DNA of 35,627 nucleotides, taken from Bacteroides caecigallinarum (GTDB lineage: Bacteria; Bacteroidota; Bacteroidia; Bacteroidales; Bacteroidaceae). Position numbers and translations under genes: made by a program. The stretch lies in NCBI RefSeq assembly GCF_021530995.1, contig NZ_JADYTF010000023.1, positions 1 to 35,627 on the forward strand, given 5' to 3'. Positions 26,444 to 35,300 of the stretch are shown one piece after another (within the stretch, counting starts at the first letter, position 1; each line of letters begins with the position of its first letter). A model generated the notes under the pieces. It made no database searches. It worked only from the letters and a program-made list of their open reading frames with translations, and was not told the origin of the DNA.

Positions 26444-27210
26444 TACAATTAAAATCTATATGTAAGTCATTTGAAGGAAAGACTGTCCTAGATGACATCA
26501 ATTTCACTTTCGAAAACGGAAAGACCAACCTCATTATAGGTCAAAGCGGTTCCGGTAAAACCGTTCTTATGAAATGTATAGTGGGACTATTAACCCCCGA
26601 AAAAGGCGAAGTGCTTTATGACAACAGGAATCTGCTTGGTATGGGTAAGGTAGAAAAGAAAACCTTACGCAAGGAAATGGGAATGATATTCCAAAGCGCA
26701 GCATTATTCGATTCACTGTCCGTACTTGAGAATGTCATGTTTCCTCTTGATATGTTTTCAAACGACACATATCGCGACAGGGTAAAACGCGCACAATTCT
26801 GTCTGGACAGGGTAAACCTTCTGGATGCACAAAACAAATATCCAGGCGAGATAAGTGGAGGTATGCAAAAGCGAGTAGCAATAGCCAGAGCAATAGCATT
26901 GAACCCGCAATATCTGTTTTGCGACGAACCAAACTCAGGACTTGACCCTAAGACATCTCTGGTGATTGACGAACTTATACACGACATCACCACAGAATTC
27001 AACATGACAACCATCATCAACACCCACGACATGAACTCAGTGATGGGTATAGGCGACAGTATCCTGTACATATATCAGGGACACAAAGAATGGTCAGGCA
27101 CAAAAGATGAAGTGTTTACGGCAACAAATGAAAGGCTGAACAATTTCATTTTTGCATCCGACCTTTTAAGAAAAGTAAAGACTGAAGAAAATAAAAACAA
27201 GAACTTATAA
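26440..27210 (+). CDS. mlaF: MlaF-family phospholipid transport ATPase
   Basis: ATP-binding subunit partnering MlaE. The 256-residue protein has Walker A GQSGSGKT (about 34-41), signature ISGGMQKRVAIARA, Walker B YLFCDEPNSGLDP and an H-loop in INTHDMNS. GGMQKR and the DEPNSGLDP form are typical of MlaF and other MCE-linked ATPases. It starts inside the mlaE stop codon and ends at a long terminator, so mlaE-mlaF is a two-gene unit. Confidence 0.88.
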   Translation: MIQLKSICKSFEGKTVLDDINFTFENGKTNLIIGQSGSGKTVLMKCIVGLLTPEKGEVLYDNRNLLGMGKVEKKTLRKEMGMIFQSAALFDSLSVLENVMFPLDMFSNDTYRDRVKRAQFCLDRVNLLDAQNKYPGEISGGMQKRVAIARAIALNPQYLFCDEPNSGLDPKTSLVIDELIHDITTEFNMTTIINTHDMNSVMGIGDSILYIYQGHKEWSGTKDEVFTATNERLNNFIFASDLLRKVKTEENKNKNL

Positions 27211-27273
27211 AACAATACTTCCCTGCCGATATTTCATATTGTATTGAAAATATTGACAGGGAAGTATTGTTTT
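27209..27273. terminator. bidirectional terminator between mlaF and fucP
   Basis: Bases 27209-27225 pair perfectly with 27257-27273 over 17 bp (AAAACAATACTTCCCTG with CAGGGAAGTATTGTTTT). The A and T ends serve both strands, ending mlaEF from one side and the fuc operon from the other. Confidence 0.9.
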
Positions 27274-27292
27274 CATATATAGACAGAAGATT

Positions 27293-28591
27293 TTATCCTT
27301 CTCGTCTCATCTTATACCCATAAACTACTATCACGACAAAACAAATCAACGGAAGTATAAACGAAATATTCACGGCTGGCATTCCAAACAAAGTCTTGCA
27401 GTCTATAATGGATGCCTGAAGCGGTGGCAATACAGATCCTCCAAGAATAGCCATAATCAGCCCGGCAGCACCGAATTTTGCGTCATCGCCCATACCCTTC
27501 AATGCTATACCATATATAGTAGGGAACATCAGAGACATACAAGCAGAAACTCCTACAAGACAATACATTCCCCCAATATTCTCCAGGCTAATAACTCCTG
27601 CCGTAAGTACTATTGCCGCTACGGACAAAACCATAAGCAACATTCCTGGTTTGACAAAACGGAGCATAAATGTACAAACGAAACGACTTACACAAAATAT
27701 AATCATTGCCACTATATTATATTTCTGAGAGAGTACCTCAGCCGCTTGTTCTTCCATTCCTTGTGCCATAAACAGACGTGTACCGTACTGGATGATGAAT
27801 GTCCAGCACATTATCTGAGCACCTACATAAAAGAACTGTGCTATGACACCATACTTATATCTTCTTCTTGAGAAAATACGCTTCAATGTAGGAATAAAAT
27901 CGATAGAATGTGACTGATCTGCATTTCTTGGCATCTTCGACATCCTGATAACTATAAGCATAGCTATAATAACAAGACCAATCACCAGATAAGGAGCAAT
28001 AAGAACAGACAAATCCGAGTCCCTGACTGCTTCAAATTCAGCCTGACTCAACTGCGCTCTTTCTACAGTATCCATTGGATGCAACTTGTTCTGGATAAAG
28101 TTCATCGCAACATACATTCCCATCAGAGAACCTATCGGATTGAATGCCTGAGCCAGATTAAGACGACGCGTAGCTGTTTCTTCCGGACCCATTGAAAGTA
28201 TATAAGGATTACAACTTGTTTCCAGAAAAGACAATCCGCATGTCATAACAAAATATGCCAATAGAAACGGATGATAGTCACCTGTCAGTTTTGCCGGGAA
28301 AAAAGCCAATGCACCGAGAGCATACAATCCCAGTCCTAACAGTACTCCGGCCTTATATGTATATTTCCTTATAAACATGGCTGCCGGAAAAGCCATAGCA
28401 AAATATCCGCCATAAAAAGCCACTTGTACCAAAGCCCCATCAGTAACACTCATTCTGAATATTTTTGAAAAAGCCTTTACCATCGGATTGGTAATATCGT
28501 TTGCAAATCCCCACAATGCAAAGCAAAACGTAATCAACACAAAAGGGAACAAATAACTTACGCCGTCTTTGCTAATAATAGATTGTTTCAT
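27293..28591 (-). CDS. fucP: L-fucose:H+ symporter
   Basis: Imports L-fucose across the inner membrane with protons. The 432-residue protein of the major facilitator superfamily has about 12 hydrophobic segments. FucP-type features include the N-terminal FALWGFANDITNPMV stretch, whose Asp corresponds to the proton-coupling residue of E. coli FucP, and LSFLETSCNPYI in the fourth helix. It is the last gene of the fuc operon, 48 bases after the mutarotase gene, and ends 20 bases before the shared terminator. Confidence 0.9.
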   Translation of the reverse strand: MKQSIISKDGVSYLFPFVLITFCFALWGFANDITNPMVKAFSKIFRMSVTDGALVQVAFYGGYFAMAFPAAMFIRKYTYKAGVLLGLGLYALGALAFFPAKLTGDYHPFLLAYFVMTCGLSFLETSCNPYILSMGPEETATRRLNLAQAFNPIGSLMGMYVAMNFIQNKLHPMDTVERAQLSQAEFEAVRDSDLSVLIAPYLVIGLVIIAMLIVIRMSKMPRNADQSHSIDFIPTLKRIFSRRRYKYGVIAQFFYVGAQIMCWTFIIQYGTRLFMAQGMEEQAAEVLSQKYNIVAMIIFCVSRFVCTFMLRFVKPGMLLMVLSVAAIVLTAGVISLENIGGMYCLVGVSACMSLMFPTIYGIALKGMGDDAKFGAAGLIMAILGGSVLPPLQASIIDCKTLFGMPAVNISFILPLICFVVIVVYGYKMRREG

Positions 28592-28639
28592 GAATAATTT
28601 TAAAGTTTAGGTTAATGAATTAATAGAAAGGTATAAAAA

Positions 28640-29020
28640 TCAATACAGGTAAAACATCCTTTCCATAGGCTGCCACTTCTCGGATGATGTACTTCCCGGT
28701 TCTGAGCACTGGAATATAGACATATAATCTTCCCACTCCTGCTGTCTTGGCAATACTGCCAGTTTTTCCATTGCCGAATCCCAATCAAAATCCAATGAAG
28801 TTTCCACAATCATAAAAAGCCTTGTCCCCAGAATATAAATCTCCATTTCCAATATTCCAACGCTGCGTATGCCTTCAAGTATCTCAGACCATATTTTTTC
28901 TTTGCTGTGACGCAATTTGTATTCGGCTATCAACTCCGGATTATTTCTCAAATCCATTGTTCTACAGTATCTCTTCACATTACAGCCATGATTCTTTGCC
29001 GCATATCCAGTATTTTCCAT
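28640..29020 (-). CDS. L-rhamnose/L-fucose mutarotase family protein
   Basis: Probably interconverts sugar anomers so that imported fucose reaches the form used by the isomerase. The 126-residue protein belongs to the RhaM (DUF718) family, seen in YCRTMDLRNNPELIAEYKLRHS near the start, a dimer-forming beta segment GILEMEIYILGTRLFMIVE, and a C-terminal WQPMERMFYL ending. The family's catalytic His is probably His38 of LRHS. The RhaM fold with position inside the fuc operon suggests L-fucose as the substrate. Met22 is an alternative start. It follows fucK by 18 bases. Confidence 0.82.
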   Translation of the reverse strand: MENTGYAAKNHGCNVKRYCRTMDLRNNPELIAEYKLRHSKEKIWSEILEGIRSVGILEMEIYILGTRLFMIVETSLDFDWDSAMEKLAVLPRQQEWEDYMSIFQCSEPGSTSSEKWQPMERMFYLY

Positions 29021-29038
29021 ATGTATTACCTTAATATA

Positions 29039-30388
29039 TTATTTATCTAAATTTTGTACTAAAATATTTCCTATGGCAGTAGCCTCAACCGGACCGGCAT
29101 CTACATCAAGTCCTGTAGCCAAAGCCGTCAGTCGGTTCAGATATTTGTTTTGCGAACCTCCACCAATTATATGTAATTTTTCAACAGAACGAGGCAATAA
29201 TTTGTTCAATCCCTCTATTCCTTTTTTGTATCTGTCTGCCAATGATAACAATATGCATTTCACAAACTCTCCCTGTGTTTGCGGGATTTGTTGTCCGCTC
29301 TCCTTACAATAAGAGATTATTGCGTCTGCCATATTCAGCGGGCTGGTAAAGACGTTATTGTCAACATCTACTATTGATGATATATTCGCTTTCTCTGCTT
29401 CAGGAATCAGAACATCGTATTCAGTACATTTTCCTTCTTCTGCCCATTCGGACATTAATTTCTGAAGAATCCACAGTCCGGTGATATTCTGTAGGAAACA
29501 GATTTTACCATTCACACCACCTTCGTTTGTAAATCCGTTAACTCTGGCTTCTTCAGAAAGAATCGGCTCGTCTGTCACTACTCCAAGCAAAGACCATGTT
29601 CCTGAACTTAAAAATGCTGTCACTTTTTCGTTTTCATCAGCAGGAACAGCATATACCGCACTCGCCGTGTCATGCGATGCCACTGCTATAACCTTAACAT
29701 CATAATCCAGCCCAAGTTCTTCCTTTATCTCAGGCTTCAGCACTCCTCTTTCCTGCCCAGGCATTACGATTTCGCAGAAGATATGTTCAGGCAATCCCAA
29801 TTGGCGTATAAGTTCATAATTCCACTTATGCGCCTTGATATCCATTAGCTCCGAAGTAGATGCTATGCTATATTCATTATTTGCAACACCGGTAAGGAAA
29901 TAACTGAACAAATCAGGCATGAACAACAACTTATCTGCCACAGAAAGCAACGGACTGTTTTCTTCTTTCATCGCATAAAGCTGAAACAGCGTGTTTATTG
30001 CCATCACCTGTGTGCCACTGACAGAGTAATGTTCGCTTGGATCAATAATCTTAAAAACCTTTTCAGGCATACCGTCCGTACGACTGTCACGGTAACAGAC
30101 CGGATTACCTATGAGATTTCCATTCTTATCTATAAGTCCGAAATCAACACCCCATGTATCTATGCCGATACTTTTTATTCTATATCCTTTTTCAACAGCC
30201 ATACGTATTCCTCTCTTCATATCTTCAAAAAGAGAAAGGAAATCCCAATATATATGGCCACCCATCCTTACCTGCCTGTTCTGAAAACGATATATCGTAT
30301 CCAGACAAGTTTTACCATCGGAGACGTAGCCGGCAATCACTCGCCCGCTACCTCCCCCGAAGTCTATTGCTAAATTTGCTTCTTTCAT
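29039..30388 (-). CDS. fucK: L-fuculokinase (rhamnulokinase-like FGGY kinase)
   Basis: Phosphorylates L-fuculose to L-fuculose 1-phosphate with ATP. The 449-residue FGGY-family protein has the N-terminal phosphate-binding DFGGGSGR (9-16), IDTWGVDFG (76-84), a probable catalytic Asp240 in SHDTASA, and an adenine-binding region with GGGSQNKYLNRL near the C-terminus. By sequence it looks closer to RhaB rhamnulokinases than to E. coli FucK; its place among isomerase, aldolase and permease genes for fucose points to fuculose as the substrate. Its start overlaps the fucA stop as ATGA. Confidence 0.87.
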   Translation of the reverse strand: MKEANLAIDFGGGSGRVIAGYVSDGKTCLDTIYRFQNRQVRMGGHIYWDFLSLFEDMKRGIRMAVEKGYRIKSIGIDTWGVDFGLIDKNGNLIGNPVCYRDSRTDGMPEKVFKIIDPSEHYSVSGTQVMAINTLFQLYAMKEENSPLLSVADKLLFMPDLFSYFLTGVANNEYSIASTSELMDIKAHKWNYELIRQLGLPEHIFCEIVMPGQERGVLKPEIKEELGLDYDVKVIAVASHDTASAVYAVPADENEKVTAFLSSGTWSLLGVVTDEPILSEEARVNGFTNEGGVNGKICFLQNITGLWILQKLMSEWAEEGKCTEYDVLIPEAEKANISSIVDVDNNVFTSPLNMADAIISYCKESGQQIPQTQGEFVKCILLSLADRYKKGIEGLNKLLPRSVEKLHIIGGGSQNKYLNRLTALATGLDVDAGPVEATAIGNILVQNLDK

Positions 30389-31023
30389 TTTGTTTTCTTT
30401 CCTAAAACGTAGGTTTCCAAATCATCTATCTCGGCACCGGTAAGCGTATCATATTTACCACCTGAAAGAATAATGATTCGACATGCCATCTCAAAAAACA
30501 TAGCTCTTTCGAAAGCTTGATCAAAATCTTTTCCACAAACTACCTGACCATGTTTTCTAAGAAGGACAGAATTATGATCTTTCAAGGCAGCGACAACAGC
30601 CTCTGCCAGTTCTTTGGAACCAGGCCTGAAATATGGTACTACAGGTATTTCTGCTCCTACATGACAAGGTACTTCAGCAGTAACATTAAAATCTTCAGGC
30701 AATTCCTTCATACATGCAACTGCTGTTGCGTAAGGTGACTGGAAGTGAAGAACCACGTTTACGTCAGGTCTTTCTCTCAATACTCCAAGATGAAAGCCAT
30801 GCTCCATCGACGGTTTAACTCCATTAAGAACTTCACCTGTTTCAAGTTTGCATATTGAAACCTTTTCTTTTGGCAATGACGGTACCCATGATCCTGTACC
30901 TGAAAGAAGAACTTCATCACCTACTCTCCATGAGATGTTACCGCTACTGCATATTGTCAAACCTGCATCGCCTACACGGTGAGCTTCCGAAATGAATTTT
31001 TCTATCTGTTCGTTAGTTATCAT
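30385..31023 (-). CDS. fucA: L-fuculose-1-phosphate aldolase (HxQ variant)
   Basis: Cleaves L-fuculose 1-phosphate to dihydroxyacetone phosphate and L-lactaldehyde. The 212-residue class II aldolase/adducin protein has the phosphate-binding CSSGNISWR segment, Glu74 as the likely catalytic acid, and metal ligands His93 and His158. In the E. coli enzyme the first pair of ligands is HxH; here it reads HFQ, with Gln95 in place of the second His. The protein is otherwise complete, so this may be a lineage-specific metal site. ATGA overlaps link it to fucO upstream and fucK downstream, so translation is probably coupled. Confidence 0.88.
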   Translation of the reverse strand: MITNEQIEKFISEAHRVGDAGLTICSSGNISWRVGDEVLLSGTGSWVPSLPKEKVSICKLETGEVLNGVKPSMEHGFHLGVLRERPDVNVVLHFQSPYATAVACMKELPEDFNVTAEVPCHVGAEIPVVPYFRPGSKELAEAVVAALKDHNSVLLRKHGQVVCGKDFDQAFERAMFFEMACRIIILSGGKYDTLTGAEIDDLETYVLGKKTK

Positions 31024-32174
31024 AATACTTTCTTATATAAGTCCAAAATAATTTCTTCTGTCACCTCACGAGGATTTCCCGGTGTACATACATCTGCATA
31101 AGCAGCCTTGGCAAGACAAGGAAGATCCTCTGCCTTGATTCCAAGTTCTGACAAATGCTGAGGTATTCCTACACGTACAGACAATTCCTTAACCGCCTTA
31201 ACAGCAGCATCCGCAGCTTCCTCTTTTGTCATTCCTGCTGAATAGACATTCATTGCCTTAGCTATGTCAACATACTTGTCAAGCGCTGCTGGAGCATTGA
31301 ATTCCATGATTGTTGGCAAAAGCAATGCATTAGCAACACCGTGAGGAATGTCGAAGATTGCTCCCAATGGATGAGCCATACCATGCACTACTCCCAAACC
31401 TACGTTAGAGAAGGCCATACCGGCTATGTACTGTGCAACGGCCATTCCGTTACGGGCTTCCGCATTGTTTGGTTCGTTCACTGCTGTTTCAAGATAGCGT
31501 GCTATCATCTCGATTGCCTTGATTTCAAACATGTCACTCATCTCCCATGCACCTTTAGTGATAAGACCTTCGATGGCATGAGTCAATGCGTCCAGACCTG
31601 TAGCGGCTGTCAGACTCTTAGGAAGAGTGTACATAAGTTCAGCATCAACTATTGCAATGGCAGGGATATCGTTAGGGTCAACGCAAACCATCTTCTTCTG
31701 GTTTTCCTCATCGGTGATAACATAATTGATTGTAACTTCTGCTGCTGTTCCGGCTGTAGTTGGAAGAGCTATGATAGGCACTGATTTCTTCTTTGTATCG
31801 GCAACTCCTTCAAGAGATACTACATCTGAGAATTCAGGATTGTTGGTTATGATACCAATAGCCTTGGCTGTGTCCATTGATGAACCGCCGCCTATGGCTA
31901 TTATGAAATCTGCTCCTGAAGCTGCATATGCTGCAAGACCTGCCTTAACATTAGAGACTGTCGGGTTAGGCTTGATTTCGCTGAATACTTCGTATGGGAT
32001 ATTGGCATTGCGCAATACTGACAATACTTTTTCGGCAACACCAAACTTTATCAAATCCTTGTCTGTAGCTACAAAAGCTTTTTTCAAACCCAGACGTGAA
32101 ATCTCTTTTGGAAGCACTTCCCTTGCTCCAGGACCGAAGTAAGATACTTCGTTCAATATAAATCGGTTTATCAT
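31020..32174 (-). CDS. fucO: lactaldehyde reductase (iron-dependent alcohol dehydrogenase)
   Basis: Reduces L-lactaldehyde to 1,2-propanediol, regenerating NAD+ under anaerobic conditions. The 384-residue group III (iron-containing) alcohol dehydrogenase has the nucleotide-binding GGGSSMDTAKA (95-105) and the metal ligands Asp195, His199, His264 and His278, the same set as E. coli FucO. It lies between fucI (106 bases upstream) and fucA (ATGA overlap). Its presence inside the operon means the aldolase product can be disposed of without a distant gene. Other aldehyde substrates cannot be excluded. Confidence 0.87.
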   Translation of the reverse strand: MINRFILNEVSYFGPGAREVLPKEISRLGLKKAFVATDKDLIKFGVAEKVLSVLRNANIPYEVFSEIKPNPTVSNVKAGLAAYAASGADFIIAIGGGSSMDTAKAIGIITNNPEFSDVVSLEGVADTKKKSVPIIALPTTAGTAAEVTINYVITDEENQKKMVCVDPNDIPAIAIVDAELMYTLPKSLTAATGLDALTHAIEGLITKGAWEMSDMFEIKAIEMIARYLETAVNEPNNAEARNGMAVAQYIAGMAFSNVGLGVVHGMAHPLGAIFDIPHGVANALLLPTIMEFNAPAALDKYVDIAKAMNVYSAGMTKEEAADAAVKAVKELSVRVGIPQHLSELGIKAEDLPCLAKAAYADVCTPGNPREVTEEIILDLYKKVL

Positions 32175-32280
32175 AATAATCTGATTTTATGAAGTCACGA
32201 ACAGACAGCGAATTTTCACCGTATGTTCATAATCTTCAAAATTAACTATAATCTTATAATCACCAACAACAATTCATCAA

Positions 32281-34053
32281 TTACTTATAAATTGGTCCAT
32301 AATTCTGGCATGCTCTATAGTCAGCACCTTCTTTATCCATACCGAATGCATTCCATGCAGCAGGACGGAAAATCTTATCATCGTCAACATTGTGCATACA
32401 TACAGGGATACGGAGAATTGAAGCCAAAGTAATCAGATCCTGACCGATATGACCATAGCTGATAGCTCCATGGTTTGCTCCCCAGTTATTCATTACAGAA
32501 TATACATCCTTGAACGCAGGTTTGTCGCACAAGCGTGGTACGAACCATGTAGTAGGCCATGTGCGGTCAGTACGTTCGTCAAGATGTTTATGTATTTCAT
32601 GATCAATTTCCACAGTCCAACCTTCTGCAATCTGAAGCACAGGACCAAGGCCTTTCACCAAGTTAAGACGGCTCATAGTGACAGGCATACCGCCTTTTGA
32701 CAGGAAGTTTGAAGAGAAACCGCCTCCACGGAAATAATCTCTGTTAGCAGGATACCATGTAGTAGCTTCAAGACATTTTTCCACTTCAGCATCTGTGATT
32801 TCCCAAGCCGGTTTCATTGTAGGATTTCCCTCCGCATCTGTCTGCTGGCCTGTTCCGTCAAGAGTTGTTGCACCGGAATTGATAAGGTGTATGATACCGT
32901 TCTTTGCCAATCCTGTAAGTTCTTTTCCTGTCACACGCTTAACAGCTTCCGGACTCCAGTATGTACGTACATCAGAGAAGATCTGTGCACGGTTTGTCAA
33001 CAAGTGACCGAAGAGCATAGCAACCCCGTTGCAAGCATCGTTTTCAGTAGCCACAACGAATGCTTCACGGATACCGTTCCAGTCGAACGATGTATTAAGC
33101 AACGCTTCAGAATAATCACCGTTTGGATAGAAGTCAGTCCACTGGCGTTGTCCCTGGAAGCCGGCAGCAATTGCATTATGTCCTAAAGCTTCTTCCTTGA
33201 ATCCCATTTCCTTCAGTTTAGGATTACCAGTCATAAGGTCGCGCATGATGATAGTCATCTTGACGATAAATTCCCAGTCGGCATCCTTTTCTTCACGAGT
33301 CTTTTTCTTTGCATCTACATTGAAATCAATACCTTCGTTCTTCTTGCAATACTTCTCTGTCCACGCCATAGCTTTGGCATATTCTTCCTTATCGTAGATA
33401 CCTTCAGTCATACGACGGATTATTTCAGTCAAGTCAACAGACTCATTACGCATTCCGAGATATTCCTGGAAGAAATCAGGATTTACGATAGACCCTGCAA
33501 TACCCATTGACACACTACCCATAGAGAGATATGACTTGCCACGCATTGTTGCAACAGCCTGTGCCGCACGAGCAAAACGAAGAATCTTTTCAGCTACATC
33601 TGCTGGGATTGTATTATCTTCGATATCCTGTACATCATGACCATAGATACCAAAAGCAGGCAAACCTTTCTGTGCATGTCCCGCAAGTACCGCTGCCAGA
33701 TAAACAGCTCCCGGTCTTTCAGTTCCGTTGAATCCCCAAACAGCCTTTGGATAATAAGGATTCATATCCATTGTTTCAGCTCCATAACACCAGCATGAAG
33801 TAACGGTTATAGTAGCACCTACACCTTCACGTTCAAACTTTTCCGCACATGCTGCACTTTCAGCCACACGTCCTATAGTAGAATAAGCGATAACACATTC
33901 AACAGGACTTCCGTCTCCATTTTTCAGATTAGAAGAAATAAGTTCTGCCACAGCCTTGGCAAGGTTCATTGTTTTTTCTTCAAGACTTTCGCGAACACCA
34001 CCCTGACGTCCGTCGATTGTGGGACGAATCCCGATTTTCGGATAATTTTTCAT
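32281..34053 (-). CDS. fucI: L-fucose isomerase
   Basis: Converts L-fucose to L-fuculose. The 590-residue enzyme matches the E. coli protein (591) so closely that the metal ligands fall at the same numbers: Glu337 in ATENDA, Asp361 in FSDVRTY and His528 in ANHGAIS. The N-terminal RPTIDGR segment and the [10 protein letters not shown] stretch are family hallmarks. Codon use suggests good expression. It is the first gene after the FucR operator (34115-34135), and the 62-base leader between has no Shine-Dalgarno sequence. Confidence 0.95.
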   Translation of the reverse strand: MKNYPKIGIRPTIDGRQGGVRESLEEKTMNLAKAVAELISSNLKNGDGSPVECVIAYSTIGRVAESAACAEKFEREGVGATITVTSCWCYGAETMDMNPYYPKAVWGFNGTERPGAVYLAAVLAGHAQKGLPAFGIYGHDVQDIEDNTIPADVAEKILRFARAAQAVATMRGKSYLSMGSVSMGIAGSIVNPDFFQEYLGMRNESVDLTEIIRRMTEGIYDKEEYAKAMAWTEKYCKKNEGIDFNVDAKKKTREEKDADWEFIVKMTIIMRDLMTGNPKLKEMGFKEEALGHNAIAAGFQGQRQWTDFYPNGDYSEALLNTSFDWNGIREAFVVATENDACNGVAMLFGHLLTNRAQIFSDVRTYWSPEAVKRVTGKELTGLAKNGIIHLINSGATTLDGTGQQTDAEGNPTMKPAWEITDAEVEKCLEATTWYPANRDYFRGGGFSSNFLSKGGMPVTMSRLNLVKGLGPVLQIAEGWTVEIDHEIHKHLDERTDRTWPTTWFVPRLCDKPAFKDVYSVMNNWGANHGAISYGHIGQDLITLASILRIPVCMHNVDDDKIFRPAAWNAFGMDKEGADYRACQNYGPIYK

Positions 34054-34114
34054 TGTTTCGATAGTTTATAAAGTTTGTATCTAATATTTTTACTGACATA
34101 TTCCAGCATGACAC

Positions 34115-34135
34115 AACTATGCTGAACTATGCTGA
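34115..34135 (-). promoter_or_regulatory. probable FucR operator upstream of fucI
   Basis: On the minus strand the sequence is two perfect 10-base direct repeats, TCAGCATAGT, followed by one further T. The same arrangement stands in front of fucR (35182-35202) with only three base changes. GntR proteins bind DNA as dimers, usually on inverted sites; here a further CAGCAT at 34104-34109 on the plus strand also forms an inverted pair with ATGCTG. Its place just downstream of the presumed start site fits a repressor. Confidence 0.65.
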
Positions 34136-34149
34136 TTCATCTGTATTAA

Positions 34150-34157
34150 TAAAGGAA
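34150..34157 (-). promoter_or_regulatory. possible fucI promoter -7 box TTCCTTTA
   Basis: TTCCTTTA on the minus strand differs from TAnnTTTG at two positions but resembles the fucR box TTCCTTTG. It would place transcription start near 34143, just ahead of the operator. No TTTG lies at -33. Weak by itself; supported mainly by position. Confidence 0.35.
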
Positions 34158-34182
34158 CTACTGTATATGAGTAAAACTGAAT

Positions 34183-35169
34183 TTATACTGAATTACGTAA
34201 ATGTACCTCAGTATGAAGATAAGTCCGGACTGGCACACCTGTAAGTATGAATTTAGCAGCCTGTTTTCCCATCTCATCCCAATTTACACTCAATGCAGTG
34301 ATTCCGTCGTCTATAACTTCGTATGCAGGCGTGTCATTATATGCAATAATACCAAAATCGCGTCCGCATTTCATTCCCTTTTCCCTACTCCTTTTTATTA
34401 TATTCACAACATCTGTCTGTCGTATGACTATATAAGCCACACCATTTTCAACATCTAAGACATCCTCCTGTTCCGATATTTCAGAAACTATATCATTATC
34501 ATGACAATACTGCCTGAAACTGTCAGCCGACACCCTAGGATGTTTTGAATCAGCCGGCAACTGAAATACAATCTTACGATATTTCCTCAGTCTTTCTGTC
34601 AGCAGAGTGAGGGCATTATAGAATTCATCATCAAAATTCTGGCAGATATAAGAATAATTATCTTTCTCGAACTTTCCAAAATCAAGAAGCAACAGGCGGG
34701 AAGGATTTATTTTATTGAATAAAGGAGAAAATTTCTCGTTATCAAAATTCATTACCACATAATAATTGTAGCGTCCTATTGCTTCGTGCAAAATAGTATT
34801 GAAAATATGCTCATTATATTGATGAAACCATAAATCAACCTTATACGAAGTAGAAAGTTTTCGTATAAAGCTATTATATAATGTATTTTTAAAAGGAGAA
34901 TATTCGTCAAGCAAAAGAAAGATTTTCTCCTGACGATTGATTACATAATAACCTTTACCTGGAGTTGAATCTATAAGTTTCCTCTCGCGCAAATCAGAAA
35001 ACGCCTTAAAAACAGTATCGCGCGAAACATTGTAAGCCTTACTAAGATAATTAATAGAAGGCAGACTTGTATCTGTCTTATATTTTCCAATCATGATATC
35101 CTGTTCAATGATATCAGAAAGTTGCTTAACCTTTGTAGACTGCTGTCCAAAGCTTACTTTTTCTTTCAT
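34183..35169 (-). CDS. fucR: FucR, GntR-type regulator of the fucose operon
   Basis: Transcription factor of the fucose locus. From ATG 35169 it has 328 residues: an N-terminal GntR winged helix-turn-helix (about 12-78, with LPSINYLSKAYNVSRDTVF) and a C-terminal periplasmic-binding-protein-like sensor domain (about 82-325), expected to bind fucose or a derivative. In B. thetaiotaomicron FucR is a fucose-responsive repressor of its operon. The frame continues to 35229, but that extension would cover the promoter and operator, so the internal Met is the better start. It lies directly upstream of fucI on the same strand with 129 bases between, and carries its own operator, implying autoregulation. 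Confidence 0.88.
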   Translation of the reverse strand: MKEKVSFGQQSTKVKQLSDIIEQDIMIGKYKTDTSLPSINYLSKAYNVSRDTVFKAFSDLRERKLIDSTPGKGYYVINRQEKIFLLLDEYSPFKNTLYNSFIRKLSTSYKVDLWFHQYNEHIFNTILHEAIGRYNYYVVMNFDNEKFSPLFNKINPSRLLLLDFGKFEKDNYSYICQNFDDEFYNALTLLTERLRKYRKIVFQLPADSKHPRVSADSFRQYCHDNDIVSEISEQEDVLDVENGVAYIVIRQTDVVNIIKRSREKGMKCGRDFGIIAYNDTPAYEVIDDGITALSVNWDEMGKQAAKFILTGVPVRTYLHTEVHLRNSV

Positions 35170-35181
35170 TTGCAATACTTT

Positions 35182-35202
35182 AACTGTGCTGAACCATACT
35201 GA
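35182..35202 (-). promoter_or_regulatory. probable FucR operator upstream of fucR
   Basis: On the minus strand TCAGTATGGT is followed by TCAGCACAGT and T, the same double 10-base repeat as at 34115-34135 with three changes, all transitions. It begins two bases after the fucR -7 box and so covers the start of transcription, as expected for autorepression. Confidence 0.65.
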
Positions 35203-35204
35203 CG

Positions 35205-35235
35205 CAAAGGAATGAATTTTATTTATCACAGCAAA
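35205..35235 (-). promoter_or_regulatory. fucR promoter
   Basis: On the minus strand TTTG (35235-35232), 19 bases, then TTCCTTTG (35212-35205), one mismatch from TAnnTTTG. The leader to the ATG at 35169 would be about 29 nt and contains the operator. Confidence 0.65.
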
Positions 35236-35300
35236 AGATTAGGACATGTTTAACAACAGAAAAATAAAAAAAGACATGGCCAATCACAACTTCAATTCAA

